Positions 24,618 to 34,362 are shown, counted from the stretch's first letter. The stretch is 64,000 nucleotides of DNA from Streptomyces exfoliatus (GCF_000725545.1 NZ_JNZP01000006.1:124001-188000), one strand, 5' to 3'. Notes: generated from the letters alone by a model not told the origin. A program made the numbers and translations.

Positions 24618-27600
24618 TTACGGAGTGGGTGCGGTGAATCCGTCGAGGTCGACCCAGTAGCCGTCGTCCTCCATCAAGCGCTGTTCCTTGATGAAGTCGC
24701 CGAACGGCCGCATCGACTGGGTGTTCTGCCAGTTCGACATCGAAGACCGGCCACACGGCTCGTTCCACGTCGGTGGCGTGGCACTCGGGCGCAGGCGGAG
24801 CGTCATGGTGTCGTCGGGGTTGCGCGCGACATAGGTCTGGATGCACTCCGCGCCGCTGTAACCGACGGGGTTGGGGCCCGCCGAGTTTCCGGCGCTCTGG
24901 GCGGCGTTGGCGAACACGAACTCGTCACAGCTCTTCGAGTCGGTGCGCGGCTCCCCTGCGTCAAGGGACCACTTGTCACTGAACAGACCGGTGCCGCTGT
25001 AGGCCTTCCACTTCCTGCCGCAGATGAGCTGACGGTTGCGATCCGACTGGATCTTGCCGGAGCCGTCGACGGACATCTTGTTGCCCAGGTAGGTGAGCGA
25101 CTTGCCGCTGCTGCGCTGACCCCACTTGATGTTGGTCTTGCGCCACATCATGTCGATGTGTGCCGCGGCCCCGGGGAACTTCTTGGAGTTCATGACGTAC
25201 GTCGGCTTGTAGCCGGAGAACACGCAGCCGGTACCCGCGCTGGACACCTCGGTGTCGCAGCGGATGTTCAGCTTTGCGCTCTCGAATTCGGACGGATTCA
25301 CGACATAAGTGCTGTTGACTTTACCGCCGAGAGACAGGTACGGCATGATCGAGTTCTTGGTGGCGCCGCTGGGCGACCACTTGAACCGCGTGGTGACGGT
25401 CCGCAGGAGCGTGTCGCCCCTGGCGAAGGTCTTCGACCCGTTCCAGTCGACGCTGGTGACGTCGCAGTAACCGCGGCACTTGGCCTCGAAGTCGAACGTG
25501 GCGGTGTTCACCGAACCGTCCATCGACTTCAGCCGGATATCGGCGACCTGTGAGAACTCGCCACTCTTCGGGTCGAGGTAGTACGTCATGTAGAGGTCGA
25601 AAGCCGCGCTTCCGACCGGAACGGTGTTCGCGTACTCCGTCATCCCGTAGTCGCTGTGGATACAGGCGGTGGTGCGCTTGCGGGTGAGGGAGTGGTTGGT
25701 CGTCGAGCATGTCGCGGTGCTCGTGGCGGCCATCGCCCTCGGCGCCACCGTGGCGGTCTTCGCCGAGGAGCTGCGGGCCGCGGAGAAGGTGCCGTTGGTG
25801 ATGTCCTCCTCCGGCTCGACCGGCGCAGGATCCGGAGCGGTCGGGTCGGCTGTCATACTGCCGGTCAGCGCCTGACCTTCGTACGTACCCGGTACGAACG
25901 CCAGCGCGTCGAAGGCGATGTCGGCAGAACCGTTGCCGCCGTTGAAGTTGTCCAGCCGCACCTCGGGGATCTGGTCACCGAATTCATAGGCGCCCAGGTC
26001 CACCCACTTGTTGGCCTGGTTCGCCGTCTGCGAGATCGTCGCCTCCTCTTCCCCTTCGGGCGTCTGGATCCGGTACACGGCGTTGGAGGTCTGCGCCCCG
26101 TGGTCGGGGATGTGCGCGAAGATCTTCGCCTGGCGCGTGGTGTTGGTCAGCGGAGCGTTCAGCTTCCACGTGCCGGTCACCTTCAGACGCTCGGCGTTGG
26201 CCGGGTTCGACTCTGGGGAGCGGGTGTGCGTGAACCAGAAGTGGTTTCCGTAGCCCGCACCGATCTGATGCGTGTCGATCTTCCCCGGATACGTGGTGAC
26301 GGTGGTCGGGTTGTCCGTACCGTCGTTGGTGAGATCCATCTGGGTGTCCCACGGGACATACGTGAAGTTAAATGTGCCGCTGGATTTCACCGCCCCGCAT
26401 CCCCGCTTGGCGTCCACGCCGGCGGGTATGGTCCCGTCCGCCAGATCGTCGACCACCAGGGCGCCGGCGGGCAGAGCCGTGGTGGCGCAGTTCGGCGGGT
26501 AGGAGCCGGCATCCGGCTGCTCGCCGTAGGACGTCGGGAAGCGGTGCACACCGTTGCCGCACTTGGCCCCCGTGGTGCAGTTCTTCCACTGCGCTTCGGT
26601 GACCGGCTGGTTCCACCAGCAGTGCAGCCAGTGCGGGTTGGTCTTGCTGTCGCCCGCGTCCAGGGTGCAGGCACCCCGGCCCTGGTCGTTGGAGTCGTTG
26701 TCGCCGATCTTGGCCGGGTTGCAGTTGTTCGACGCGTTGCAGAACAGGTCGACCGGAGGCTTGGCGCTCGCGCGGTCCGCGTTGGTGGTCCACCATGCGC
26801 CCTTATAGCCCGCCTGGAAGTTGCCGGGAGCGAACATTGCTGAGATCGGGCGCGCCGCCCAGCCGATCACCTTCTCCTGGTACGGCCAGTCCTGCGGGTG
26901 CGCGGCGTGGCTGTAGTCGTCCTTGGAGGAGTCGGTGGCGTGCTGGAGGAACGGCACGCGGTTGGCCTTCCACAGGGGGTTGGCCGGGTTGTTGGTCCAG
27001 CCGACGCCCCAGTGTCCCTGGGAGTCCGCGGTGTTGTAGAAGCCGGAGTTGTACGCCCACAGGGCGAAGAACCAGTTCTCGATCCACTTGGGGTGGCCGC
27101 CGTTGATCTTCATCCCGGCGTTGTACGTCTGGTTCCACTTCTCCGACAGGATCCGCACGCCGGCCGCCACGTTCGCGGTGTAGTCCAGCGCGACCGCTTC
27201 CTGGGCGACCGTGGACAGGGCGGTCTCGCCCGGCTTGGTCTTGCCCGCCAGGCGCATGCCGTCGGTGGCCTGGGTGATGCCGTAACCGCAGTCGGCGTCG
27301 GCCCAGTTGATGCGCCACGGGTCGAGCTGCTCCCCGGAGGCGGCGTAGTCGACGCCGTAGTAGTTTCCGATCAGCGAGTTGGCGGTGACACCGGGCACGG
27401 CGAAGCGGGTGGCCTGCCACATGTTGGATTCCTGCGCGGTGATGCCCAGCATCACCTGTGCGGGAATGTGCCACTTGTCGGTGACGTCGGGGTCCTCGTT
27501 GTCGAGCTTGCCGTTGGGGTCACCCGCGAGAACGGTCGGCGGGAACAGGCCCTGGGGCTGGTAACCGCCGGCGATTCCGGTGTTCTTCCAGTTGCTGTCG

Positions 27601-29105
27601 CGGTAGAAGTTCAGCTCACCGACGACGGCCTGGTCCACGGCCCATTCGACCTGGCGCGGTGTGGGCTGGAACGCCTGCTTCTTCACGTCGTTGCGGGCCA
27701 CCGCGCAGTAGCGTTCCCCGGTGCTCTCGCTCGGGTTGTCGGCCTGCGCGGTGAGGGCCTGGGTCCGGACGGTCTGCGTGGACAGGCCGTCCGTGCTCTC
27801 CTTGCCCGTGTCCGGGCCGGAGTCGACCGAGCCTCCGGTGGTGAGAGCGGGGGACAGGGCGTGCCCCTGTGCCTCGTCGCCCACGCGGTGCGCGCCGGGG
27901 CGCAGGTCGAGGGTTACGGACTTGCCCGAGTCCAGCATGCGCAGGGCCGTACGGGCGGGGCGCGGCTTGGCGGCGTCCTCCGGGTTGACCAGGGTGGTCC
28001 TCCCATCGGACCAGGTGGTGGTCAGGGCCGCCTGGGCGTGGCTGGAGATCGCCGCGCCCTGGGGGAGCTTGCCGGGGTTGTGCACCCGCTTGGGCAGGGC
28101 CTTGGACGTGGCGTCACCGGTGACGAACACCTCGCCGCGTGCCGAGCGGGTCAGGTCCCAGGCGTGCAGCCCGCCGGAGGCGACGGTGACGGGGTCGGTC
28201 TTCTTGCCCTGCCTCACCTTCGTACGGTCCAGGTGCTTGGCCCAGGCGGCCGGCTTGACGGACGCTTTCTTGTCCAACTCGCGGTCGATGAAGGTGATAC
28301 CGCCGTCGGCGTCGGCGGTGATCTGGAACGGCACCGTGGTGGTGGACGCCAGGGTCTTCTCTGCCGTGCCGTTGATCCGTACCAGCTTGTTGCCGTGGGC
28401 GGCGACGATGCCCGCGTTGGTGGGGATCGCCGAGGTGATCTGGCCGGCGAGCGTGACCGGCTTCGACTCCTTGCCGGTGGCCGCGTCGACGGTGATCAGA
28501 CGGGTCTGCTGCTTGTCGTCACCGTCGTGGGTGAGCTGGGTGAACACCGCCTGATCGCCCTGGCCGCAGCCGGGCGAGAAGTAGGCGAGCGACGACTGGA
28601 ACGGCAGTTTGGTGACCTCGCCCGAGGTCAGGTCGACCACCGCGGTGAAGGCACCGCGCACCATCAGCTCGGGCTTGTTGGTGAACATCCGCGGCGCGTA
28701 CGAGACGGCCGCGTACGTGCCGGACTCGGTGACGCAGTGGTTGCCGATCCAGGTGTCCGAGGCGAAACCGTCCTCGAACAGGCTGGCCACCGTACGGAGT
28801 TGGTAGCCGTCCTTCTCCTTGCCCGCAAGGAGGTGGAAGCCGGTGCCGTCACCGGTCGCGGTGACCGCGGTGTCCGCGGACTTCTCGTAGCCCTTGCCGA
28901 GCAGGCCGGCGCGGTCCTTCGCGGGGATCGCGGAGGGCTTGAGGGAGAGCTTCTTCTGCTGCTGGGTGGTGTCGCTCCACCCTTGCGCCGCGCCCTTGGG
29001 CGGCTTTGGTGCCTCGGCCTGCGCGGGCAGGCTCAGGGGTACCGCCAGCGCGGTGGCCACCACAAGGGTGACCGGCACGCGCAGACGGATACGTATCTGT
29101 CTCAA
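24618..29105 (-). CDS. Large secreted multidomain protein: propeller, lysozyme-like, golvesin-like and NucA/NucB-like nuclease regions
   Basis: This 1495-residue protein has a Sec signal (residues 1-30, ending PAQAEA). Residues about 80-400 are repetitive beta strands with alternating Thr/Gly turns, consistent with a beta-propeller. Residues 480-760 look like a lysozyme/transglycosylase domain: PAQVMLGITAQESNMWQ (likely catalytic Glu near 558), CGYGITQATDGM and FFALWAYNSGFY. Residues 905-1075 resemble the golvesin C-terminal carbohydrate/peptidoglycan-binding domain (YGNHFWFTHT, VDLGAYEF, IAFDALAFVPG). The C-terminus (1310-1495) resembles the NucA/NucB DNase family, with QSDRNRQLICG, SCDEFVFANAAQSAG and a closing DDGYWVDL. 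The start codon is TTG at 29105 behind AGAAGGAA, 17 bp after the lipoprotein stop. It probably degrades cell wall and DNA outside the cell. Confidence 0.78.
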   Translation of the reverse strand: MRQIRIRLRVPVTLVVATALAVPLSLPAQAEAPKPPKGAAQGWSDTTQQQKKLSLKPSAIPAKDRAGLLGKGYEKSADTAVTATGDGTGFHLLAGKEKDGYQLRTVASLFEDGFASDTWIGNHCVTESGTYAAVSYAPRMFTNKPELMVRGAFTAVVDLTSGEVTKLPFQSSLAYFSPGCGQGDQAVFTQLTHDGDDKQQTRLITVDAATGKESKPVTLAGQITSAIPTNAGIVAAHGNKLVRINGTAEKTLASTTTVPFQITADADGGITFIDRELDKKASVKPAAWAKHLDRTKVRQGKKTDPVTVASGGLHAWDLTRSARGEVFVTGDATSKALPKRVHNPGKLPQGAAISSHAQAALTTTWSDGRTTLVNPEDAAKPRPARTALRMLDSGKSVTLDLRPGAHRVGDEAQGHALSPALTTGGSVDSGPDTGKESTDGLSTQTVRTQALTAQADNPSESTGERYCAVARNDVKKQAFQPTPRQVEWAVDQAVVGELNFYRDSNWKNTGIAGGYQPQGLFPPTVLAGDPNGKLDNEDPDVTDKWHIPAQVMLGITAQESNMWQATRFAVPGVTANSLIGNYYGVDYAASGEQLDPWRINWADADCGYGITQATDGMRLAGKTKPGETALSTVAQEAVALDYTANVAAGVRILSEKWNQTYNAGMKINGGHPKWIENWFFALWAYNSGFYNTADSQGHWGVGWTNNPANPLWKANRVPFLQHATDSSKDDYSHAAHPQDWPYQEKVIGWAARPISAMFAPGNFQAGYKGAWWTTNADRASAKPPVDLFCNASNNCNPAKIGDNDSNDQGRGACTLDAGDSKTNPHWLHCWWNQPVTEAQWKNCTTGAKCGNGVHRFPTSYGEQPDAGSYPPNCATTALPAGALVVDDLADGTIPAGVDAKRGCGAVKSSGTFNFTYVPWDTQMDLTNDGTDNPTTVTTYPGKIDTHQIGAGYGNHFWFTHTRSPESNPANAERLKVTGTWKLNAPLTNTTRQAKIFAHIPDHGAQTSNAVYRIQTPEGEEEATISQTANQANKWVDLGAYEFGDQIPEVRLDNFNGGNGSADIAFDALAFVPGTYEGQALTGSMTADPTAPDPAPVEPEEDITNGTFSAARSSSAKTATVAPRAMAATSTATCSTTNHSLTRKRTTACIHSDYGMTEYANTVPVGSAAFDLYMTYYLDPKSGEFSQVADIRLKSMDGSVNTATFDFEAKCRGYCDVTSVDWNGSKTFARGDTLLRTVTTRFKWSPSGATKNSIMPYLSLGGKVNSTYVVNPSEFESAKLNIRCDTEVSSAGTGCVFSGYKPTYVMNSKKFPGAAAHIDMMWRKTNIKWGQRSSGKSLTYLGNKMSVDGSGKIQSDRNRQLICGRKWKAYSGTGLFSDKWSLDAGEPRTDSKSCDEFVFANAAQSAGNSAGPNPVGYSGAECIQTYVARNPDDTMTLRLRPSATPPTWNEPCGRSSMSNWQNTQSMRPFGDFIKEQRLMEDDGYWVDLDGFTAPTP

Positions 29106-29122
29106 CTGTGTTCCTTCTCTGG

Positions 29123-30103
29123 TTACTTGACGGCCTTCGCGGCCGCAAGGACCTCGCCCATGCGCTTCTTGACAGCGGCAAGCCGGCCCTTGTTCTCCTC
29201 GATCAGCCGCCTCTGGACGGCCGACTCCTCCTGGAACCAGACCTCGATCAGACGGGTCTGCTCCTTGCAGTCGATGTCGTCCAGCGCGAGCTCGATCGCG
29301 TTCTTGGTGGTGCCGTCGCCGTCGGCGTAGCCCTGCTCCATCGCCCGGTACGGATCGGCGGCCTCGCGGCCCTTGTCCTTCATGCAGGCCGACCAGCTCT
29401 TGAGAGTCTTCTGGACCGGCTTCAGCGGCCGGGACTCGGAGAGGCTTGTCGAGGCGAGCCTGGAGACGAAGCCCGCATCCTCCTCGTTCACCTTGAGCCG
29501 TCGCTTCGACCAGCCGGCGCAGCCGCCCTCGTGCAGCTTCTTTCCGTTGTGCTCGGCGCGCGCGGGCTGCGGGATCCCGCCGAAATGGCCCTGGCTGCCC
29601 TTGGCGCCCTCGGGCGGGGCGAACTCGGGCTTCTTCCGCCCGGTCAGGACCTCCACCTCTATGTCCGACAGCCCCTGCTCGACGGATTCGAGGCTCCGGG
29701 TCAGCTCCTTCGGCAGCCCGTACCCGTACCTCTGTGCCTGTGCGCGGTCGCTGAGGCCGTAACGCCGCTCGATCGAGACGGCGTTGCTGTGGGGCGGCGG
29801 GTTCGCGCCGGGACGCGGCAGATCGACGGTCAGCCCGTACTCAGACATGCACCGCGTCTGCAGGGTGCGCAGCGCGGTGTCGACGGCGACCTGATCCGCG
29901 TAGGAAGGCAGGTAGGCCTCAAGCGGCAGCTCCAGGCCCTTGACCAGTTCGGAAGTGGGCACCTCCGCAGGCCAGTTGGCCTGGTCGATCGGGGCCTTGC
30001 CCTTCGCCGCGTCGGAGGCCGATCCGGACGAGGAGCAGGCACCGAGCGTGATTGCCGCGAGCATGACAGTGGCGGCGACGGTCGTTCGCCTGAGGACGTG
30101 CAT
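29123..30103 (-). CDS. Secreted lipoprotein of unknown function, partner of the nuclease-like protein
   Basis: This 326-residue protein begins at ATG 30103 behind GAAGGA. The signal ends in a lipobox (ITLGACSSS), so it is lipid-anchored on the outer face of the membrane. The mature part is charged and mostly helical, with four scattered cysteines in CMSEYG, GGCAGW, SACMKDKG and DIDCKEQ that could form disulfides, and a C-terminal coiled-coil-like segment (RLIEENKGRLAAVKKRMGEV). I do not recognise a family. It is the first gene of a two-gene unit with the 1495-residue protein, only 17 bp apart, which suggests a joint function, perhaps protection or presentation. Confidence 0.75.
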   Translation of the reverse strand: MHVLRRTTVAATVMLAAITLGACSSSGSASDAAKGKAPIDQANWPAEVPTSELVKGLELPLEAYLPSYADQVAVDTALRTLQTRCMSEYGLTVDLPRPGANPPPHSNAVSIERRYGLSDRAQAQRYGYGLPKELTRSLESVEQGLSDIEVEVLTGRKKPEFAPPEGAKGSQGHFGGIPQPARAEHNGKKLHEGGCAGWSKRRLKVNEEDAGFVSRLASTSLSESRPLKPVQKTLKSWSACMKDKGREAADPYRAMEQGYADGDGTTKNAIELALDDIDCKEQTRLIEVWFQEESAVQRRLIEENKGRLAAVKKRMGEVLAAAKAVK

Positions 30104-30172
30104 GGGTTTTCCTTCTCTACGTGACGTGAGGGGGTCCACGTGCGTGGCGCATGCCGGCCGCGCTCCTTACGC

Positions 30173-31173
30173 TCAGCGGGGCAGCGCCTCCACCGGCGTG
30201 ATGCGGGAAGCCCTCCAAGCCGGCTACAGGCCGGCCGGCAGACCAGTCGTCAGGCCGATGGCGGGCGCGGTTGTCACCGTCATGGAATGGATGACGGGCG
30301 TCCAGTCCCGGGCGATCGCGACTCCAACGACAGTCAGCGTGCCAAGGGAGGTACCAACGAGGCCCCCCAGGGCCCCCAAGGTCGCGGATTCCGTGAGGAA
30401 CTGAGTGGTGATCTGCCGACCGCGTGCTCCCGGCGCACGCCGCAGCCCGATCTCACTCGTGCGTTCCAGCACTGCCACGAGTGTGGTGTTGGCGATACCG
30501 ACGGTTCCAATGAAAAGGCAGATCGCCGCAAGGAGGAGAAAGAGCTGGTCGAGGTCCCCCGTGACCTTGCCCCGCAGGCTCCTCGGATCCGGCGGGGGGA
30601 CGGCCTCGAAGTACTGGGGATGAGCGGGGTCGAGCGCCATCGGGGATTCCTGGGCCACCTGGGTCGCTGCTCCCAGACGGGTCGACACCAGCATCTTGGC
30701 ACCGTCTTGGGAGTACCCCATATGTGCTGTGCCGTTGAGCGCGGGACGACAACAGACAGGAGAAGATGTGCCTTGCGTTCCACATCACCGATCACACCGA
30801 TCACGGTGAACGCCTCGTCGCCGATGAAGACCGCCGGCTGAGTCTCGACGGTTGAGATACCGAGCCGGGCAGCGACCCCTGACCCAACAACTGCCACACG
30901 CTGGCGAGTTCTGTCGTGCCAGGCTGCGCACTACTCAGTCCCCCTCCTAGTCATGTGAATAGGTGCCGCCCACATTGGGTCAACCTCAAAGACAGGCAGA
31001 CGGCTTCCTTTGATTTCACCCAAGCCGAGGGGGATCGTGCGCATCTGAGCGATAGCCGCACGGCGAGCGTCAACACTCGCATGAGTTGCGATACAGGCCG
31101 CACGAGCCCCCCGGGCCTGCTGAAATCCATGTGGATCCACCCTACACTCCGGGGTGACCAATTCAAGATCCAT
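30173..31173 (-). pseudogene. MacB/FtsX-type ABC transporter permease pseudogene
   Basis: The minus strand preserves the second half of a MacB-like permease: LPVFEVDP, an in-frame TAG at 30931, HDRTRQRVAVVGSGVAARLG, VFIGDEAFTVIGVIGDVERK, then after a frame shift near 30740 LFLLLAAICLFIGTVGIANT, LVAVLERTSEIGLRRA and the terminal PAWRASRITPVEALPR. A second in-frame TAG at 30224 replaces the Tyr of the usual AGLYPAWRAS. The N-terminal membrane segment is gone. At least two nonsense changes and one frame shift are present. Confidence 0.82.
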
Positions 31174-31274
31174 AAAGCCGACCTGTCATGCGATCAGGGG
31201 CATACGGGATGACTGCTGATCTTTGGCGTCGCTTTGATGGGCCCTGGACTGCGGAATCCCGAACTCGCGTAAAT

Positions 31275-31470
31275 CTGGGACGAGTTGAGCCGCAGCAGCC
31301 GCGGACCTGTTCGAACAAGGGATGCGGCGGTACGAGGCCGCGTACGTGCTCAGGGCGACGCCGCACGCAGTCAGCGGTGCGGGGCTCCGTCGTTCTCGCG
31401 CTTGGCCCGACGTAGTGGCATGGGCCCGGTGCCGCATTCGTGATGGTTCGGTAGACGCACGCGCAGGCAC
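31275..31470 (+). mobile_element. IS630-family transposase fragment 1
   Basis: The plus strand encodes AADLFEQGMRRYEAAYVLRA then TPHAVSG, recognisable as the N-terminal helix-turn-helix of an IS630-type transposase (usual form FEQGxxxxEVARxLGVSxxxVSxW). The rest of the gene is absent. Confidence 0.55.
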
Positions 31471-31604
31471 AGCCTCCAGCGATCACGGAGTGTCGAGTTC
31501 GCCGATCACCACGACCGGGGACCGCGCCTGCCCGGTTCACACCCCTTGTCGCTGAGGTTGAAAGGGTGGGGTGACAGCGGATGTTGGCGGTGCTACGTCA
31601 TCGT

Positions 31605-31970
31605 CATGAAGTACGGATGGCGGCGGTCCGACCGCTGCGGGGCGGGCGAAGCGTGAGGCACTGCGCTTCGAGGCCGCGGAGATGTTCGAGCAGGGGCTGC
31701 GGCCGCCGGAGGTGGCGCGCAGTTACGGGTGTCACGGAAGTCGGCGTACGCCTGGCACGCCGCCTGGCGGGACGGCGGCAGGCCGGCCCTGACCTTGGGC
31801 AGGTCACCGCAGGTTCCCGCGCACCGGGCCGTCGAGCGCGACGAGCAGGCTGTGGCCAGGTGGCGGGCGGAGCAGTGGTCGCGGGTTAGGGAGCGTTCTG
31901 TCCTGGCAAGGATGTTTGGGCATCGAGTCAGCGTCAGTACCGCGCAGAACCGCCCCACGCCGCCATGAAC
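31605..31970 (+). mobile_element. IS630-family transposase fragment 2, internally deleted
   Basis: Beginning near an ATG at 31605, the plus strand encodes ALRFEAAEMFEQGLRPPEVA, RSYG, a one-base frame change, then SRKSAYAWHAAWRDGGRPAL. It jumps directly to SPQVPAHRAVERDEQAVARW and RAEQWSRVRE. In intact IS630 elements about 70 residues lie between these blocks, so the centre is deleted, and the catalytic DDE part is missing. Confidence 0.7.
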
Positions 31971-32057
31971 CGACCAGATCATCATCTCTCCTCACATGCT
32001 CTGACCTGCAAAGACCCTGCCCAGCGGCTTGCCTGCCAGTCTCACCAGGAGGTACCC

Positions 32058-33050
32058 ATGAGGATGCTCATCAACGTTCCCGAGACCGTCGTCGCCGACG
32101 CCCTGCGGGGGATGGCCGCCGCTCATCCCGGGCTCACCGTGGACGTGGAGCGGCGGGTCGTGGTGCGGCGGGACGCTCCCGTGGCGGGGAAGGTGGCGCT
32201 GGTCTCCGGCGGTGGGTCCGGGCACGAGCCCTTGCACGGGGGGTTCGTGGGGCCCGGGATGCTGGCGGCCGCGTGTCCCGGCGAGGTGTTCACGTCGCCC
32301 GTGCCCGATCAGATGGTGCGGGCCGCCGCCGCCGTCGACAGTGGCGCCGGGGTGTTGTTCGTCGTCAAGAACTACACCGGTGACGTGCTGAACTTCGAGA
32401 TGGCCGCGGAGCTCGCAGAGGACGAGGGCATCCAGGTCGCCAAGGTCCTCGTCGACGACGACGTCGCCGTCACGGACAGTCTGTACACGGCCGGCCGGCG
32501 CGGGACCGGCGGCACGCTCTTCGTGGAGAAGATCGCGGGCGCCGCCGCCGAGGAGGGCGCGCCGCTCGAGCGGGTGGAGGCGATCGCCCGCCGGGTCAAC
32601 GAGCGCTGCCGATCCTTCGGCGTGGCCCTGAGCGCCTGCACCACCCCCGCGAAGGGCAGCCCCACGTTCGATCTCCCCGCGGGCGAGCTGGAGTTGGGCA
32701 TCGGCATCCATGGCGAACCCGGGCGGGAGCGGCGGCCGATGATGACGTCGGGGGAGATCGCGGACTTCGCCGTCGACGCCGTCGTCGAGGACCTCCGCCC
32801 GTCCGGGCCGGTGATCGCGCTGGTGAACGGGATGGGCGCGACGCCGCTCCTGGAGCTGTACGGCTTCAACGCCGAGGTGCAGCGCGTACTCGGCGAACGG
32901 CGGGTGCCGGTGGCCCGTACGCTCGTCGGGAACTACGTGACCTCGCTCGACATGGCGGGCTGCTCGGTGACCCTGTGCGAGGTGGACGAGGAGCTCCTTC
33001 GCCTGTGGGACGCACCCGTGGAGACGCCCGCGCTGCGCTGGGGCCGGTGA
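32058..33050 (+). CDS. dhaK: Dihydroxyacetone kinase subunit DhaK
   Basis: This 330-residue subunit binds dihydroxyacetone for phosphorylation by DhaL-ADP. Diagnostic blocks are VSGGGSGHEPLHGGFVG, FVVKNYTGDVLNFEMAAE, RGTGGTLFVEKIAGAAAEEG and GIGIHGEPG, the last holding the His that forms the covalent hemiaminal with the substrate. AGGAGGTACCC precedes the ATG. It starts a three-gene operon with dhaL and dhaM, so the phosphate comes from the PTS rather than ATP. Confidence 0.96.
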   Translation: MRMLINVPETVVADALRGMAAAHPGLTVDVERRVVVRRDAPVAGKVALVSGGGSGHEPLHGGFVGPGMLAAACPGEVFTSPVPDQMVRAAAAVDSGAGVLFVVKNYTGDVLNFEMAAELAEDEGIQVAKVLVDDDVAVTDSLYTAGRRGTGGTLFVEKIAGAAAEEGAPLERVEAIARRVNERCRSFGVALSACTTPAKGSPTFDLPAGELELGIGIHGEPGRERRPMMTSGEIADFAVDAVVEDLRPSGPVIALVNGMGATPLLELYGFNAEVQRVLGERRVPVARTLVGNYVTSLDMAGCSVTLCEVDEELLRLWDAPVETPALRWGR

Positions 33051-33076
33051 GACGGGGCATGGGAGAGGGGACCGGT

Positions 33077-33697
33077 ATGACGGAGACCTTCGGGGTGGAC
33101 TTCCTGGTGCGGTGGCTGGCCGCGGTCGCCGAGGTCGTCGACCGTGAGGCGGACCGGCTCACCGAGCTGGACTCGGCCATCGGGGACGCCGACCACGGCG
33201 CCAACCTGAAGCGGGGGTTCGCCGCCGTCACCGAGGTCCTGGCCGAGGAATCGCCCGCGACGCCCGGCGCGGTGCTCACCGCCGCCGGAAGGCAGCTGAT
33301 CTCCACCGTGGGCGGCGCGTCGGGACCGTTGTACGGGACGCTGCTGCGCCGTACCGGAAAGACGCTCGGCGACGGGGGCCGGGTCAGCCGGGAGCAGTTG
33401 GCGGAGGCGCTCGGTTCCGGTGTCGTCGCCGTGTCGCAGCTGGGAGGTGCCCAGGTGGGCGACAAGACGATGCTGGACGCGCTCCTTCCGGCCGTGGAGG
33501 GGCTGCGGGCGTCGTTCGGGGCGGCCCGCGCCGCCGCCGAGCAGGGCGCGCTCGCGACCGTACCCCTGCGGGCGCGCAAGGGCAGGGCCAGCTATCTGGG
33601 CGAGCGGTCGGTGGGGCACCAGGACCCGGGGGCGACCTCCTCGGCGCTGCTGTTCGCCGCGCTCGACGAGGTCGCCCGTACCGAGGGGGCGTCGTGA
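33077..33697 (+). CDS. dhaL: Dihydroxyacetone kinase subunit DhaL
   Basis: This 206-residue subunit carries permanently bound ADP that shuttles phosphate from DhaM to the DHA held by DhaK. The Mg-ADP Asp cluster is IGDADHGANLKRG, followed by STVGGASGPLYGTLLRR and GDKTMLDALLPA; all are conserved. GGGAGAGGGG lies before ATG 33077. The stop overlaps the dhaM GTG by 4 bp, giving translational coupling. Confidence 0.95.
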   Translation: MTETFGVDFLVRWLAAVAEVVDREADRLTELDSAIGDADHGANLKRGFAAVTEVLAEESPATPGAVLTAAGRQLISTVGGASGPLYGTLLRRTGKTLGDGGRVSREQLAEALGSGVVAVSQLGGAQVGDKTMLDALLPAVEGLRASFGAARAAAEQGALATVPLRARKGRASYLGERSVGHQDPGATSSALLFAALDEVARTEGAS

Positions 33698-34104
33698 GTC
33701 CCGGGACCCGCGTCGGCATCGTGCTCGTCTCCCACAGTGCCGCCGTCGCGGCCGCCGTGGGCGACCTCGCCCGTGGGCTCGCCGGCGGCGGTGACCTGGC
33801 GCCGGTCCTCCCTGCCGGCGGGACCCCGGACGGCGGCCTCGGGACGAGTTCCGAGCTGATCCGCTCGGCGGCCGAGGCCGCGGACCGGGGCGCCGGTGTG
33901 GCGATCCTGGTCGATCTGGGGAGCGCGGTGCTCACCGTGAAGGCGCTGCTCGCCGAGGGTGACGAGCTGCCCCGGAACTCCCGTCTGGTGGACGCGCCGT
34001 TCGTCGAGGGCGCGGTCGCCGCGCTGGTCACGGCGAGCGCGGGCGGGGACCTCGACGCCGTGGCGGCGGCGGCCTCGGAGGCGTACGCCTACCGCAAGGA
34101 CTGA
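33694..34104 (+). CDS. dhaM: Dihydroxyacetone kinase phosphotransfer subunit DhaM (EIIA domain only)
   Basis: This 136-residue protein has the mannose-type EIIA fold of DhaM. VGIVLVSHSAAVAAAVGDLA contains the phosphorylated His, and GTSSELIRSAAEAAD and VAILVDLGSAVLTVKA follow. It is a single domain without the HPr and enzyme I domains fused in Escherichia coli DhaM, so it must take phosphate from the general HPr of the cell. GTG start, overlapping dhaL. Confidence 0.92.
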   Translation: MSPGTRVGIVLVSHSAAVAAAVGDLARGLAGGGDLAPVLPAGGTPDGGLGTSSELIRSAAEAADRGAGVAILVDLGSAVLTVKALLAEGDELPRNSRLVDAPFVEGAVAALVTASAGGDLDAVAAAASEAYAYRKD

Positions 34105-34180
34105 CTGCGTGGAGTGAGCGAGAGGCCGCACCGCGTGGCGACCGTGTTGTGATGTACCTGGTCAACGCACTAGGGTCGCA

Positions 34181-34362
34181 GGGCCTTGGTGTACGGGAAA
34201 CCGGTGCAGTACCGGTGCGGCCCTCGCCACTGTGATCGGGATGTCCGGCTCCACCCCCGCGGGAAGCACCCTCGGGGAAGCCACTGGACCGCGACGGGAG
34301 ACCGTCGGGGTGTGGGAAGGCGGAGTCGGACGTATGACCGTCAGCCAGGAGACCGGCCAAGG
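34181..34362 (+). ncRNA. Cobalamin riboswitch
   Basis: The leader of the cobalt transporter operon shows the conserved B12 elements in order: GGGAAACCGGTGCAGTACCG, then GCCACTGTGA, GGGAAGC with GGAAGCCACTGG, GGGAAGGCGGAGTCGGA, and the B12 box CAGCCAGGAGACCGGCCA at 34342-34359. The B12 box ends about 45 bases before the cbiM start, so adenosylcobalamin binding would hide the cbiM start or terminate transcription and reduce cobalt import when B12 is plentiful. Confidence 0.95.

Noticed and set aside
24003-29105. Classic toxin-immunity operon
   Set aside because: The SUKH gene is convergent and separated by a bidirectional terminator, so it is not co-transcribed as immunity genes normally are.
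26898-29330. 810-residue open frame on the plus strand
   Set aside because: It lies wholly antisense to the secreted nuclease-like gene and has Gly/Arg/Val-rich low-complexity translation, the usual mirror of a high-GC gene.
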